This document shows positions 1 to 7,751 of a stretch of DNA of 64,000 nucleotides, one piece after another. The stretch is taken from assembly GCA_964351025.1 (NCBI GenBank), contig CAYGLV010000003.1, forward strand, positions 1 to 64,000, in the 5' to 3' direction. The number at the start of each line of letters is the position of its first letter. The stretch's first letter is position 1. Position numbers and translations under genes: made by a program. The stretch is from CAYGLV01 sp964351025 (GTDB lineage Bacteria; Actinomycetota; Thermoleophilia; Gaiellales; Gaiellaceae). Below the pieces are notes generated by a model. That model searched no databases and had not been told where the DNA came from. It was given only the letters and a program-made list of their open reading frames with translations.

Positions 1-1
1 C

Positions 2-631
2 GTCGCCGGGACACCGGCCGAGCGCGCGGGCCTGCAGGAGGACGATCGCATTCTCGCGATCGACGGCGTTGCAGTGACGGCCTCGCGTATTTCAGCGCGC
101 ATCGGCGACTCCGGCGGAGAGCCGCTCACGCTCACCGTGCGCCGAGATGGGCGGGAAGTCACGCTCGCGCCGACGCCGGCGGAGCTGACCGAGGGCCGTT
201 ACCGGCTCGGCTTCCGCCTGCGCGGGGAGGGTCTCGCCCCGGCCGAGGCGTCCTGGCAGGCGCTCCGCCTCACCGGAACCGTCACGAAAGAGATCGGCAG
301 TGCACTCGGCAGGATCGTCACGGGCGATGGGAGGAAGGACATCGCGAGCCCCGTCGGGATCGTGCAGGGATCGTCCACCGCGGCGCAGGAGGGAATCGAG
401 ACGTATCTCTGGGTGCTCGGCCTGCTCAGCCTCTCGCTCGCACTTCTCAACCTGCTGCCGCTGCTGCCGCTCGACGGCGGTCACATCGTTTTCTCTCTGA
501 TCGAGGGCGTGCGCGGGCGCTCCGTCGGGCGCGAGATCTACGAGCGGGTATCGACAGTCGGGATCGCGCTTGTGCTGATCCTCTTCTTCATCGGGCTGTC
601 GAACGACATCGCCCGCCTCGGCGGGGGCTAG
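2..631 (+). CDS. rseP: Site-2 zinc metalloprotease, RseP/Rip1 type (5' end outside the window)
   Basis: This is the C-terminal part of a membrane-embedded M50 protease that cleaves membrane proteins such as anti-sigma factors within the bilayer. The open frame runs in from the window edge, so the HExxH half is not visible. What is present is a PDZ domain (TPAERAGL...DRILAIDG), then a hydrophobic stretch carrying the third metal-ligand motif NLLPLLPLDGGH, and a final membrane helix ending IGLSNDIARLGGG. It stops 31 bases before ispG. The rip1-ispG order is the same in Mycobacterium, which supports the assignment. Which anti-sigma factor or other substrate it cleaves cannot be told from here. 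Confidence 0.93.
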   Translation, partial: VAGTPAERAGLQEDDRILAIDGVAVTASRISARIGDSGGEPLTLTVRRDGREVTLAPTPAELTEGRYRLGFRLRGEGLAPAEASWQALRLTGTVTKEIGSALGRIVTGDGRKDIASPVGIVQGSSTAAQEGIETYLWVLGLLSLSLALLNLLPLLPLDGGHIVFSLIEGVRGRSVGREIYERVSTVGIALVLILFFIGLSNDIARLGGG

Positions 632-649
632 AGCAGCTCTCGCTCCGGC

Positions 650-655
650 TAGGCT
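650..655 (+). promoter_or_regulatory. -10-like hexamer TAGGCT before ispG
   Basis: TAGGCT ends 7 nt before the ispG ATG at 663, which would place the transcript start on or next to the start codon. No convincing -35 box is seen. Confidence 0.45.
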
Positions 656-662
656 TCGGTCT

Positions 663-1796
663 ATGCCGAGCGATGTCCAGATCAGGGTCGGGGGTGTGGC
701 GATCGGCGGCGGAGCGCCCGTCGTCGTTCAATCGATGACGCTCACGCCGACGCGCGACGTCGAGGCGACGACGGCGCAGATCGCGGCACTCGCCTCCGCC
801 GGCTGCGAGGTCGTGCGCGTTGCCGTTCCGAAGAGCGAAGACGCCGCGGCGCTCAAGGCGATCGTGCGCCTCTCACCGATCCCGGTGATCGCCGACATCC
901 ATTTCAACGCCTCGCTCGCGCTCAAGGCGATCGACGCCGGGGTGGCTGCGGTGCGTATCAACCCCGGCAACATTGGAGGCCCGGACAAGGTCGAGCTGGT
1001 CGTCAGGGCGGCGAAGCAGGCCGGCATCTCGATGCGCATCGGCGCCAACTCCGGCTCGCTCCCGAAGCACCTGTACGCGCTTGCCCAGCGGGACCAGGCG
1101 GAGGCGCTCGTCGCCGCGGCGCTCGAGGAGGTCGAGCTGCTCGAGAGGCTCGACTACCGCGACTTCAAGATCTCCGTCAAGGCGACGCACGTGCCCACGA
1201 TGATTCGGGCGTACCGGCTGCTCGCAGCGAAGGTGCCCTACCCGCTGCACCTCGGTGTCACGGAGGCCGGAACGCCGTTCTCGGGCTCGATCAAGAGCGC
1301 GATCGGCCTGGGTGCGCTGCTCGCCGACGGGATCGGGGACACTGTTCGCGTCTCGCTCACGGCCGACCCGGTGAAGGAGGTCGAGGTCGCCTGGGAGATC
1401 CTCAAGGCGCTCGGCCTGCGTGAGCGCGGGCCGATCATGATCGCCTGTCCCTCCTGTGGGCGCGACAACGTGGGTGTCGAGGGACTCGCCGTCGTCGTCG
1501 AGGAGCGGCTGAAGGCGTACCCGCAGCCGATCGAGGTCGCCGTCATGGGCTGCGCCGTGAACGGCCCCGGCGAGGCGGGAGACGCCGACTTCGGGATTGC
1601 CGGAGGCCGCGATGTGGGTTTCATCTACGCGCACGGCCGCGTGCTGAAGAAGGTCTCCTCCGACATCCTGATCAACGAGCTCTTCCACGAGATCGACCGC
1701 TGGATCGAGGCCGGGATGGTGCGGCCGAAGCGCCTGAAGATGGCGAAGCCCGCCGCCCTTGCCATGGCCGAAGCCTCGCTCATCCCACTCGACTAA
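663..1796 (+). CDS. ispG: 4-hydroxy-3-methylbut-2-enyl diphosphate synthase
   Basis: IspG (GcpE) is the penultimate enzyme of the MEP isoprenoid pathway. It reductively opens methylerythritol cyclodiphosphate to HMBPP using a [4Fe-4S] cluster. The 377-residue product has the family N-terminus (VQSMTLTPTRDV), the TIM-barrel signature RINPGNIGG, and the C-terminal cluster cysteines in ACPSCGRDN and VMGCAVNGPGEAG. The conserved glutamate of NGPGE is present. Length is that of the bacterial short form. It sits between rseP and proS as in mycobacteria. Isoprenoids made here would feed the undecaprenyl carrier recycled by UppP, encoded further along. Confidence 0.97.
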   Translation: MPSDVQIRVGGVAIGGGAPVVVQSMTLTPTRDVEATTAQIAALASAGCEVVRVAVPKSEDAAALKAIVRLSPIPVIADIHFNASLALKAIDAGVAAVRINPGNIGGPDKVELVVRAAKQAGISMRIGANSGSLPKHLYALAQRDQAEALVAAALEEVELLERLDYRDFKISVKATHVPTMIRAYRLLAAKVPYPLHLGVTEAGTPFSGSIKSAIGLGALLADGIGDTVRVSLTADPVKEVEVAWEILKALGLRERGPIMIACPSCGRDNVGVEGLAVVVEERLKAYPQPIEVAVMGCAVNGPGEAGDADFGIAGGRDVGFIYAHGRVLKKVSSDILINELFHEIDRWIEAGMVRPKRLKMAKPAALAMAEASLIPLD

Positions 1797-1860
1797 CCTT
1801 CCCTCGCGCACCGGCCGGTAGCGCCTCCACCGGGCGAAGCCCGGCTTCGCCGCTGCCTGA

Positions 1861-1955
1861 CGCCGCTCGCGGCACGATCCGAGGCCGGCCGGCGCGCGGC
1901 CGTACTGGAGTACTGTCCCCCCGCCGGCCGGCGATAGCTCCCACCGCGAGCGGCG
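1861..1955 (+). promoter_or_regulatory. Nested inverted-repeat structure in the proS leader
   Basis: The gap between ispG and proS contains an exact 12-bp inverted repeat (1861-1872 with 1944-1955) enclosing an exact 11-bp GC repeat (1884-1894 with 1922-1932). Just upstream is a palindromic hairpin at 1833-1851 (GGCGAAGC, loop CCG, GCTTCGCC). RNA from this stretch should fold into a long rod. It may be the ispG terminator, a proS leader element, or both. The conserved T-box sequence AGGGUGGNACCGCG is absent. Confidence 0.5.
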
Positions 1956-2000
1956 CCCCGGAGCACGAGGGTCTCCGTGCAGAAGACCGGGCGGCTCGAA

Positions 2001-2006
2001 TAACCT
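2001..2006 (+). promoter_or_regulatory. -10-like hexamer TAACCT before proS
   Basis: TAACCT ends 9 nt before the proS ATG at 2016. A start from this box would exclude the 1861-1955 hairpin from the transcript, so the hairpin would then act only on read-through from ispG. Confidence 0.4.
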
Positions 2007-2015
2007 CTGGGCTCG

Positions 2016-3686
2016 ATGATCGCCCGGGCCTCCTCACTCTTCCTGCCGACCCTGCGCGAGGATCCGGCGGACGCCGAGGCCGTCTCCCACAAGCTCCTTG
2101 TCCGCGGCGGCTTCATCCGCCAGGTGAGCGCCGGCGTCTGGACGTTCCTGCCGCTCGGCTGGCGCGTGCACCAGAAGGTCGTGCAGATCATCCGGGAGGA
2201 GATCGATGCGATCGGCGGGCAGGAGATGCTGATGCCCGTCCTGACGCCCTTCGAGCTCTGGCAGCAGACCGGGCGCGACACCATCCAGGAGCTCTTCCGG
2301 CTCCGGGATCGCAACGGGCGCGAGTTCGTGCTGCCGATGACGCACGAGGAAACGATCACGTTCCATGCGCGCGAGCTCCAGAGCTATCGCCAGCTGCCGC
2401 AGATCCTCTACCACTTCTCGATCAAGGAGCGCGACGAGCTGCGCCCGCGCGGCGGGTTGCTCCGCGTACGCGAGTTCATCATGAAGGACTCCTACTCGTT
2501 CGACCGCGACGAGGAGGGGCTCGATCACAGCTTCCGCCTGCACGCGGGCGCGTACGAGCGGATCTTCGATCGCTGCGGGATCGAGGTCTTCGGGGTCCAG
2601 GCCGAGTCCGGGATGATGGGCGGCAGCGAGTCGATCGACTACCTCGCACCGTCCGGCTCCGGCGAGAACACGCTCGTCACGTGCGAGCGCGGGGACTATG
2701 CAGCCGACCTCGAGATCGCCCGCGGCGTCCCGCGCGCGCCCGGGTTTCCCGAGCGGCTCAGCGCGCCCCAGGACGTCGAGACGCCCGGAGTGGCGACGAT
2801 CGAGGCGCTGGCCGGCTTCCTCGGGATCGATCCCGCTGCGACGTCCAAGGCGATGCCGGTCGTGAAGTCGGACGGAACGCTGGTGCTGGGGCTCGTTCGC
2901 GGGGACGACCGGCTCGAGGAGGCGAAGCTCGCCGCGGCGCTCGGGTCGGCGTTCCGCCCGGCGACCGAGGACGAGATCCGGCAGGCGTTCGGCGCCGATC
3001 CGGGGTCGCTGGGCCCGATCGGCTTCGACGGCGAGATCGTCGCCGACGAGGCGCTGCGGAACGGTCAGTTCGTCGCCGGCGCGAACAGCACGGGGAGACA
3101 TCTGCTCGGGGTCGAGGCCGGACGTGACTTCGAGCCGCGCTTCGCCGACATCCGGCAGTCGAAGGAGGGCGACGCGTGCCCCGCGTGCGGCGGGCAGCTC
3201 GGGTTCAGGACGGCAATCGAGGTCGGTCACATCTTCAAGCTCGGCACGCGCTACTCCGAGCCGCTCGGCGCGAGGTTCCTCGACGAGGACGGGAAGGAGC
3301 GCCCGCTCGTGATGGGCAGCTACGGGATCGGGCCAGGGCGCGTGCTCGCGGCTGCGGTCGAGCAAGGCCATGACGACAACGGGATCAGCTGGCCTGCCGC
3401 GATCGCCCCGTACGACGTCCATGTCGTCGTCCTCGCGGGCGCCGAGGAGATCGCGGAGCGCGCCGCCGCGGCTTTCGACGCTTCCGGTCGTTCCGTCCTG
3501 CTCGACGACCGCGAGCAGCGCGCGGGAGAGAAGTTCGCCGACGCCGACCTGATCGGCTGCCCGGTGCGCGTGACGGCGGGCAAGAAGTCGCTCGAAGACG
3601 GCGCCGTGGACGTGCGTGGACGGGCGGACGGGGCCGAGGAGCGTGTTGCCGTTGCGGACGTGGCACAATGGGTGGCCGGAACCTGA
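2016..3686 (+). CDS. proS: Prolyl-tRNA synthetase
   Basis: Charges tRNA-Pro with proline in the cytoplasm. The 556-residue protein is the bacterial type with an editing insert. Class II motif 1 lies near the start (GGQEMLMPVLTPFELWQQTG), motif 2 around FREFIMKD-like residues (RVREFIMKDSYSF), and motif 3 as MGSYGIGPGRVLAA. The insertion domain between about residues 225 and 390 hydrolyses mischarged alanyl-tRNA, and the anticodon-binding domain forms the C-terminus. Its TGA overlaps the ATG of the next gene by one base. A tRNA-Pro gene lies 485 bases downstream, an unusual closeness of enzyme and substrate. Confidence 0.97.
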   Translation: MIARASSLFLPTLREDPADAEAVSHKLLVRGGFIRQVSAGVWTFLPLGWRVHQKVVQIIREEIDAIGGQEMLMPVLTPFELWQQTGRDTIQELFRLRDRNGREFVLPMTHEETITFHARELQSYRQLPQILYHFSIKERDELRPRGGLLRVREFIMKDSYSFDRDEEGLDHSFRLHAGAYERIFDRCGIEVFGVQAESGMMGGSESIDYLAPSGSGENTLVTCERGDYAADLEIARGVPRAPGFPERLSAPQDVETPGVATIEALAGFLGIDPAATSKAMPVVKSDGTLVLGLVRGDDRLEEAKLAAALGSAFRPATEDEIRQAFGADPGSLGPIGFDGEIVADEALRNGQFVAGANSTGRHLLGVEAGRDFEPRFADIRQSKEGDACPACGGQLGFRTAIEVGHIFKLGTRYSEPLGARFLDEDGKERPLVMGSYGIGPGRVLAAAVEQGHDDNGISWPAAIAPYDVHVVVLAGAEEIAERAAAAFDASGRSVLLDDREQRAGEKFADADLIGCPVRVTAGKKSLEDGAVDVRGRADGAEERVAVADVAQWVAGT

Positions 3687-3985
3687 TGGCGCGGCGGCGA
3701 AAACTCAGCGTAGAGCCCTTCGGGCCCACGATCGAACGCCTCCTGGCCGAGACGGGCCTTACGTATCGCGCTTTGGCGTCGACGACGGGTCTCTCCGCCG
3801 GGTACCTCAACCACCTCGTGCACGGGAACCGGCCGGTGCCGTCGAATGAGGTGATCGCCCGGATCGCCGCTGCGCTGGGTGTCGAGGCGGAGCACTTTCG
3901 GGAGTACCGTCTACGGTCGATCACGGAGCGGCTCGAGGCGATGCCGGAGCTCGTCGATCGGCTCTACAAGCGCCTCAGCGCTTAG
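3686..3985 (+). CDS. Small XRE-family helix-turn-helix regulator
   Basis: A 99-residue protein almost wholly made of a Cro/C1-type helix-turn-helix (about residues 13-70: TYRALASTTGLSAGYLNHLVHG) followed by a short helical tail. The start is taken at the ATG overlapping the proS stop (TGATG), implying translational coupling; an in-frame ATG 18 bases earlier lies inside proS and is less likely. It is a DNA-binding protein of unknown target. The 164-base inverted-repeat element begins on the last base of its stop codon, so it could be an operator or transcript end for this gene. No toxin or phage partner is adjacent. Confidence 0.75.
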   Translation: MARRRKLSVEPFGPTIERLLAETGLTYRALASTTGLSAGYLNHLVHGNRPVPSNEVIARIAAALGVEAEHFREYRLRSITERLEAMPELVDRLYKRLSA

Positions 3986-4148
3986 ATGATCGATTCCTGG
4001 TCGCCCCACCCCCGAGTGGGGGCCTGGGCACGGCGCATCGCGGCCGCCTCGCCCGGCACCAAGGCAACCAGCCTTGGCACCGGTCGAGTCGACCACGCTG
4101 CTTGGCCCATGCCCTCCCTGAGGGCACGCCGACCAGGAATCAATCATC
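3985..4148. repeat. 164-base element with 19-bp terminal inverted repeats and internal hairpins
   Basis: Arms 3985-4003 and 4130-4148 are inverted copies with one mismatch out of 19. Between them lie further hairpins: 4004-4009 with 4016-4021, 4059-4065 with 4071-4077 (loop AACCA), and 4110-4116 with 4120-4126 (loop CCT). Either strand would fold into a closed multibranch RNA. It could be a structured noncoding RNA or a small non-autonomous mobile element. No clear target-site duplication was found, and it matches no RNA family I recognise. Confidence 0.55.
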
Positions 4149-4171
4149 AGCCGCTAAGGTTCTCTCTGCCA

Positions 4172-4246
4172 CGGGGCGTGGCGCAGCCTGGTTAGCGCGC
4201 TAGTCTGGGGGACTAGAGGTCCCGAGTTCGAATCTCGGCGCCCCGA
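4172..4246 (+). tRNA. tRNA-Pro, anticodon GGG
   Basis: The full cloverleaf can be drawn. The acceptor arm is CGGGGCG (4172-4178) with CGCCCCG (4239-4245). The anticodon stem is CTAGT (4200-4204) with ACTAG (4212-4216), with anticodon GGG at 4207-4209. The T arm is CCGAG/CTCGG around TTCGAAT, and the discriminator is A4246. The 3' CCA is not encoded, so it must be added enzymatically. It reads CCC and CCU proline codons, which are expected to be common in this GC-rich genome. Confidence 0.96.
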
Positions 4247-4256
4247 CTGTGACCGG

Positions 4257-4287
4257 CTCGGGCCGGTTCGACTCGATTCGGCCCGAG
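4257..4287 (+). terminator. Hairpin after tRNA-Pro
   Basis: Exact 9-bp stem CTCGGGCCG (4257-4265) with CGGCCCGAG (4279-4287) around a 13-nt loop, starting 11 nt after the tRNA. There is no T-tract, so termination may need Rho or the stem may be a processing stop. Confidence 0.5.
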
Positions 4288-4330
4288 TCCCGGGTCGTCC
4301 GCCTGCTGTACTTGCATCCGGGAAGCGGTT

Positions 4331-4336
4331 TAGAGT
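4331..4336 (+). promoter_or_regulatory. -10-like hexamer TAGAGT before the GH99-like gene
   Basis: TAGAGT ends 7 nt before the GTG start at 4344. Confidence 0.35.
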
Positions 4337-4343
4337 CGCGTGC

Positions 4344-5345
4344 GTGCGCGCCTGCGTCGCCATCCTGCTCGCAGCGGCGTTCCTCGGCGCGACCGCTGGT
4401 CTGCCTGCGCGAGGAGCCGGAGAGGCCCCGATCGCCGCGGTCTTCTACTACCCGTGGTACGGAACGCCCGCCCGCGGCGGCGAGTGGCAGCACTGGCAGC
4501 AGAACGGCGGCGCGCCGCCGCGCCGGATCGGCTCCGACTTCTTCCCGGTGCGGGGCCCATACGCGTCCGACGATCCGCAGGTGCTCGCCGCGCAGATGGC
4601 CGAGATTGCACGGGTGGGCATCGCCCAGGTGATCGTCTCGTGGTGGGGGAGAGACTCGCTCGAGGACACGCGGCTGCCCGCCGTCGCGGCGGCGGCGCGC
4701 GCGCGCGGGCTCGGCGTCGCCGTCCACATCGAGCCGTACGCCGGCCGGACGGCCGCAAGCGTCGGCTCCGACATCACCTATCTGCGCCGGCTGGGAGTCG
4801 GAGACTTCTACGTCTACGCCTCCCCGTCCGTTCCGGACGCTGACTGGGCTGCGTTGAATGCCGGGCTCCGCGGCGTGCGTCTCTTTGCCAACACGACCCT
4901 CGCGGGCAAGGCCGCAGCGGGGGGCTTCGCGGGCCTCTACACCTACGACGTGCTCGTCTACTCCGGCGCCTCGTTTCCGCGGATCTGCAGACAAGCGGCG
5001 CGCCTGGGGCTCCTCTGCGCTCCGTCGGTCGGCCCCGGCTACAGCGCCCGGAGAGCGACGGGTGACACCCGCGTCCGCAGCCGCGCGTCCGGCGCCGTCT
5101 ACGATTTCATGTGGTCACAGGCGCTGCGCGCCGCGGCGCCGGTCGTCACGATCACGAGCTACAACGAGTGGCACGAGGGCACCCAGATCGAGCCCGCGCG
5201 CGCGCGGGCCGGGTACGAGAGCTACGACGGCGCGTGGGGCTTGCGCGGGGCGCGGGCCGAGAGCGCCTACCTCGACCGAACGGCGTACTGGACCGCCCGG
5301 CTCAGTAGAGCGCCGTCGCCAGCGCTCGGCGGTACGTCACGCTGA
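4344..5345 (+). CDS. Secreted GH99-like glycoside hydrolase
   Basis: A 333-residue protein resembling glycoside hydrolase family 99 (endo-alpha-mannosidase/mannanase). The N-terminus is a plausible Sec signal (MRACVAILLAAAFLGATAG). Family motifs are the opening FYYPWYGTP with nearby EWQHW, a middle VSWWG strand, and the C-terminal TITSYNEWHEGTQIEPA carrying the likely catalytic glutamates. It would cut exported mannose-containing glycans or remodel surface polysaccharide; the substrate is unknown. The start codon is GTG, 7 nt after a -10-like box. Its 3' end overlaps the convergent thioredoxin gene by 44 bases, more than any other convergent pair here except the sigma/phosphatase pair. Confidence 0.8.
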   Translation: MRACVAILLAAAFLGATAGLPARGAGEAPIAAVFYYPWYGTPARGGEWQHWQQNGGAPPRRIGSDFFPVRGPYASDDPQVLAAQMAEIARVGIAQVIVSWWGRDSLEDTRLPAVAAAARARGLGVAVHIEPYAGRTAASVGSDITYLRRLGVGDFYVYASPSVPDADWAALNAGLRGVRLFANTTLAGKAAAGGFAGLYTYDVLVYSGASFPRICRQAARLGLLCAPSVGPGYSARRATGDTRVRSRASGAVYDFMWSQALRAAAPVVTITSYNEWHEGTQIEPARARAGYESYDGAWGLRGARAESAYLDRTAYWTARLSRAPSPALGGTSR

Positions 5346-5865
5346 GCGGGTGCTCTGGCCCGAGGTCGCCGAAGAGAGCGACGGCCAGCCTGCGCAGCAG
5401 CTCACGCAGCGCAGGCTCCGCGGCGGGGATCGCCCCGAGGATCTCCTCGAGCGCCTGTTCCGTGTCGCCGGAGTCCAGCGCCGCCACGATCTCGGGCAGC
5501 GCTCCCTGCTCGCGGAGCGTGTCGACGAGGACAACCGTCTCGGAAGGGGCGAGCAACGCGTCGAGGAAGGCAGCCACCGCCAGCGGGCTCTGCGCACCGG
5601 CGAACTCCCGCACGACGTGGCCGTTGCGAAAGGCCTTCACCGCCGGGATGCCGCGGATGCCGTAGCGCTCCGACAGCGCCGGGTTCGCGTCCACGTCCAC
5701 CTTGGCGAGAAGGAGCGAGTCGCCGCGCGCCGCGACCTCGCGCTCGAGCACAGGAGCCAGCGTCTTGCACGGGCCACACCAGTCGGCCCAGAAATCCACG
5801 ACGACGGGCAGCTCGTGTGAGCGCTCGAGGACGCCTGCTTCGAACGTGTCGGTGGTGATATCCAT
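5302..5865 (-). CDS. Thioredoxin-domain co-chaperone, CnoX/YbbN type
   Basis: A 187-residue protein with an N-terminal thioredoxin fold (about 1-105) and the active site WCGPCK. A helical C-terminal tail holds about 75 residues, including a stretch ending GDTEQALEEILG and a closing leucine-rich region. This architecture is typical of YbbN/CnoX, which holds oxidised or unfolding proteins for the chaperones. Unlike E. coli CnoX, both active-site cysteines are kept, so it may also have reductase activity. The start ATG at 5865 is preferred to an ATG 46 codons upstream because the extra residues are low-complexity and match no thioredoxin. It follows rtcB in the same direction after a 79-base gap. 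Confidence 0.85.
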   Translation of the reverse strand: MDITTDTFEAGVLERSHELPVVVDFWADWCGPCKTLAPVLEREVAARGDSLLLAKVDVDANPALSERYGIRGIPAVKAFRNGHVVREFAGAQSPLAVAAFLDALLAPSETVVLVDTLREQGALPEIVAALDSGDTEQALEEILGAIPAAEPALRELLRRLAVALFGDLGPEHPLSVTYRRALATALY

Positions 5866-5944
5866 CGCCGCGTAGAACGATAGTCGGAGCTGCTCGCTTC
5901 CCGACGCGAGACCCTTCCGAGCCGGATCCACGGCCGCCGGCGCG

Positions 5945-7366
5945 TCAGCCCTTGACGACACCGAGCGGGACCAGCCGCGCGACGCGACGCGCGAGGCCGG
6001 CACGCTGGACGACGTCCACGACCCGGTCGACGTCCTTGTACGCGAAGGGCGCCTCCTCCGCGAGGCCCCTGTTCGAGGCGCAGCGGACGACGATCCCTAC
6101 GGCCTCGAGCTGCCGTCGCACCTCGGCGCCGCTGATCCGCTTCTTCGCGGCAGTGCGGGAGAGACGGCGGCCGGCGCCGTGGCAGGTCGTGCCGAAGGAA
6201 CGCTCCATGGAGCCCGGCTCCCCGGCGAGCACGAAGCTCGCCGTCCCCATCGATCCCGGGATGAAGACGGGCTGGCCGACGGCTCGGTACTCGGAGGGAA
6301 TCTCCTGCGATCCGGCCGGAAAGGCGCGCGTGGCTCCCTTGCGATGGACGAGCACGTCGCGGCCGCCGTGGCGCTCGATCTTGGCCACGTTGTGGGCGAC
6401 GTCGTAGACTTGCCGCAGTGCCGAAGCCGTGCTCGGGCCGAGGACGAGCCGAACGGCGTCCCGAACGCCGTCCGCGATCGCCTGCCGATTCGCCCACGCG
6501 AAGTTAGCGGCTGCGGCCATGGCGGCCAGGTACTGCCTGCCCTCGGGTGACGAAGCCGGCGCACAGGCGAGCTGGCGGTCCGGCAGCTGGATGCCGTAGC
6601 GTGCGTGCGAGGCGTCCATCAGCCGTACAAAGTCCGTACAGACCTGATGGCCGAGCCCGCGCGACCCCGAATGGACGAGGACGGTGACCTGCCCCTGCGC
6701 AAGGCCGAAGGCCCGCGCGGCCACAGCGTCGAAAATCTCGGCGACGCGCTGCACCTCGACAAAGTGATTGCCCGACCCGAGCGTGCCGAGCTGGCTCCGG
6801 CCGCGCTCGCGCGCACGTTCCGAGACGGCGGCTGGATCAGCGCCGGCCAGCCGGCCCTCCGACTCGGTGCGCTCGACATCTCCGGGGCAGACGCCGGGCA
6901 GTGCGCGCGGCCCGTCGCGCAGCACCGCGTCGAGCTCGGCCGGTCCGAGGTCAAGCGCGCCACCGCGGCCCGTCCCCGCCGGGATCCGCCGCGACAACTC
7001 GTGCACGAGCGCCTCACGCCGGTCGCCCAGCTCGGGCTCCGCGAGCGGCAGCGCAAGCAGCCGTACGCCGCAGTTGATGTCGTAGCCGACTCCGCCGGGC
7101 GACACGACGCCGTCCGGCAGCTCCATCGCCGCGAGCCCTCCGACAGGGAAGCCGTACCCCTGGTGGATGTCCGGCATCGCCAGGGCTGCGTCGACGATCC
7201 CCGGGAGCGTGGCAACGTTCATGAGTTGCTCGAGCGACTGGTCGCCGCGAATCGCCTCCAGCAGCTCGCCGTCGGCGAAGAGGCGCGCGGGCACGCGCAT
7301 GTCCGCCCGGGAAGACGCGGGGATCTCCCACAGCACGTCGTCGATGCGTCGGAGCTGCTCAGACAT
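5945..7366 (-). CDS. rtcB: RNA-splicing ligase RtcB
   Basis: RtcB joins RNA 2',3'-cyclic phosphate or 3'-phosphate ends to 5'-OH ends using GTP and manganese, repairing cleaved tRNA or rRNA. The 473 residues carry the metal and guanylate site motifs in order: MPDIHQGYGFPVGG, GVGYDINCGVRLL, NHFVEVQ, HSGSRGLGHQV, VAHNVAKIE, HRKGATRAFP and the closing TTCHGAGRRLSR. It overlaps the archease gene by 8 bases, so the two are surely co-translated. The operon also carries hutF upstream and a thioredoxin downstream. No dedicated regulator such as RtcR is nearby. Confidence 0.97.
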   Translation of the reverse strand: MSEQLRRIDDVLWEIPASSRADMRVPARLFADGELLEAIRGDQSLEQLMNVATLPGIVDAALAMPDIHQGYGFPVGGLAAMELPDGVVSPGGVGYDINCGVRLLALPLAEPELGDRREALVHELSRRIPAGTGRGGALDLGPAELDAVLRDGPRALPGVCPGDVERTESEGRLAGADPAAVSERARERGRSQLGTLGSGNHFVEVQRVAEIFDAVAARAFGLAQGQVTVLVHSGSRGLGHQVCTDFVRLMDASHARYGIQLPDRQLACAPASSPEGRQYLAAMAAAANFAWANRQAIADGVRDAVRLVLGPSTASALRQVYDVAHNVAKIERHGGRDVLVHRKGATRAFPAGSQEIPSEYRAVGQPVFIPGSMGTASFVLAGEPGSMERSFGTTCHGAGRRLSRTAAKKRISGAEVRRQLEAVGIVVRCASNRGLAEEAPFAYKDVDRVVDVVQRAGLARRVARLVPLGVVKG

Positions 7367-7748
7367 CCAGCACCATCCTCGCCCGCCAGCCTCCGCCGCC
7401 GGGGGAGAACTCTAGGTCATGGTAGGTCACCGCCTTCACCACGTGTGGCGGATCGCCGCGCCGGCCCTCGATACGGGCCGAAACGGCCCCCGGGCGCAGC
7501 GCGATCTCCGCGCGCTCGGGCACGAACCCCTCCGTCTCGGCGAGAAAGACGAGCTCCTCGAGCCAGGCCGCGAGCAGCGCGGCGCGGTCGGGTGCCTCGG
7601 CTTCGACGGAGCGGACGACCTGCCGACCGTCGAGCGGCGGCCCGATGAGTTCGGCGTAGGCGGCCAGCGCGTCCTCGAAGACGGCCACCTCGGTCGCCGC
7701 CTCGATCGCCAGCTCGAGCTCAGAGGTGTGCTCGACCCAGCGGTACAC
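7359..7748 (-). CDS. Archease, RtcB activator
   Basis: Archease speeds guanylylation of RtcB and allows multiple turnovers. The 129-residue protein has the family start (MYRWVEHTSELELAIEA) and the signature end VKAVTYHDLEFS. In most archeases the first motif is DHTADVG-like with a metal-binding Asp; here it reads VEHTSELEL, so acidic residues are shifted or replaced by Glu. The gene lies between hutF (3-base gap) and rtcB (8-base overlap), giving a clear functional pairing. Confidence 0.93.
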   Translation of the reverse strand: MYRWVEHTSELELAIEAATEVAVFEDALAAYAELIGPPLDGRQVVRSVEAEAPDRAALLAAWLEELVFLAETEGFVPERAEIALRPGAVSARIEGRRGDPPHVVKAVTYHDLEFSPGGGGWRARMVLDV

Positions 7749-7751
7749 GGC

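Noticed and set aside
1861..1955. T-box riboswitch for proS
   Set aside because: The conserved antiterminator sequence and a recognisable specifier loop are missing.
2034..3668. A 544-codon open frame antisense to proS
   Set aside because: Composition is Arg/Asp/Leu-rich without any domain, as expected from the reverse of a GC-rich gene; proS motifs are intact on the plus strand.
3985..4148. 6S RNA, SRP RNA or tmRNA
   Set aside because: The fold is multibranched and short, and none of the conserved sequence blocks of those RNAs could be found.
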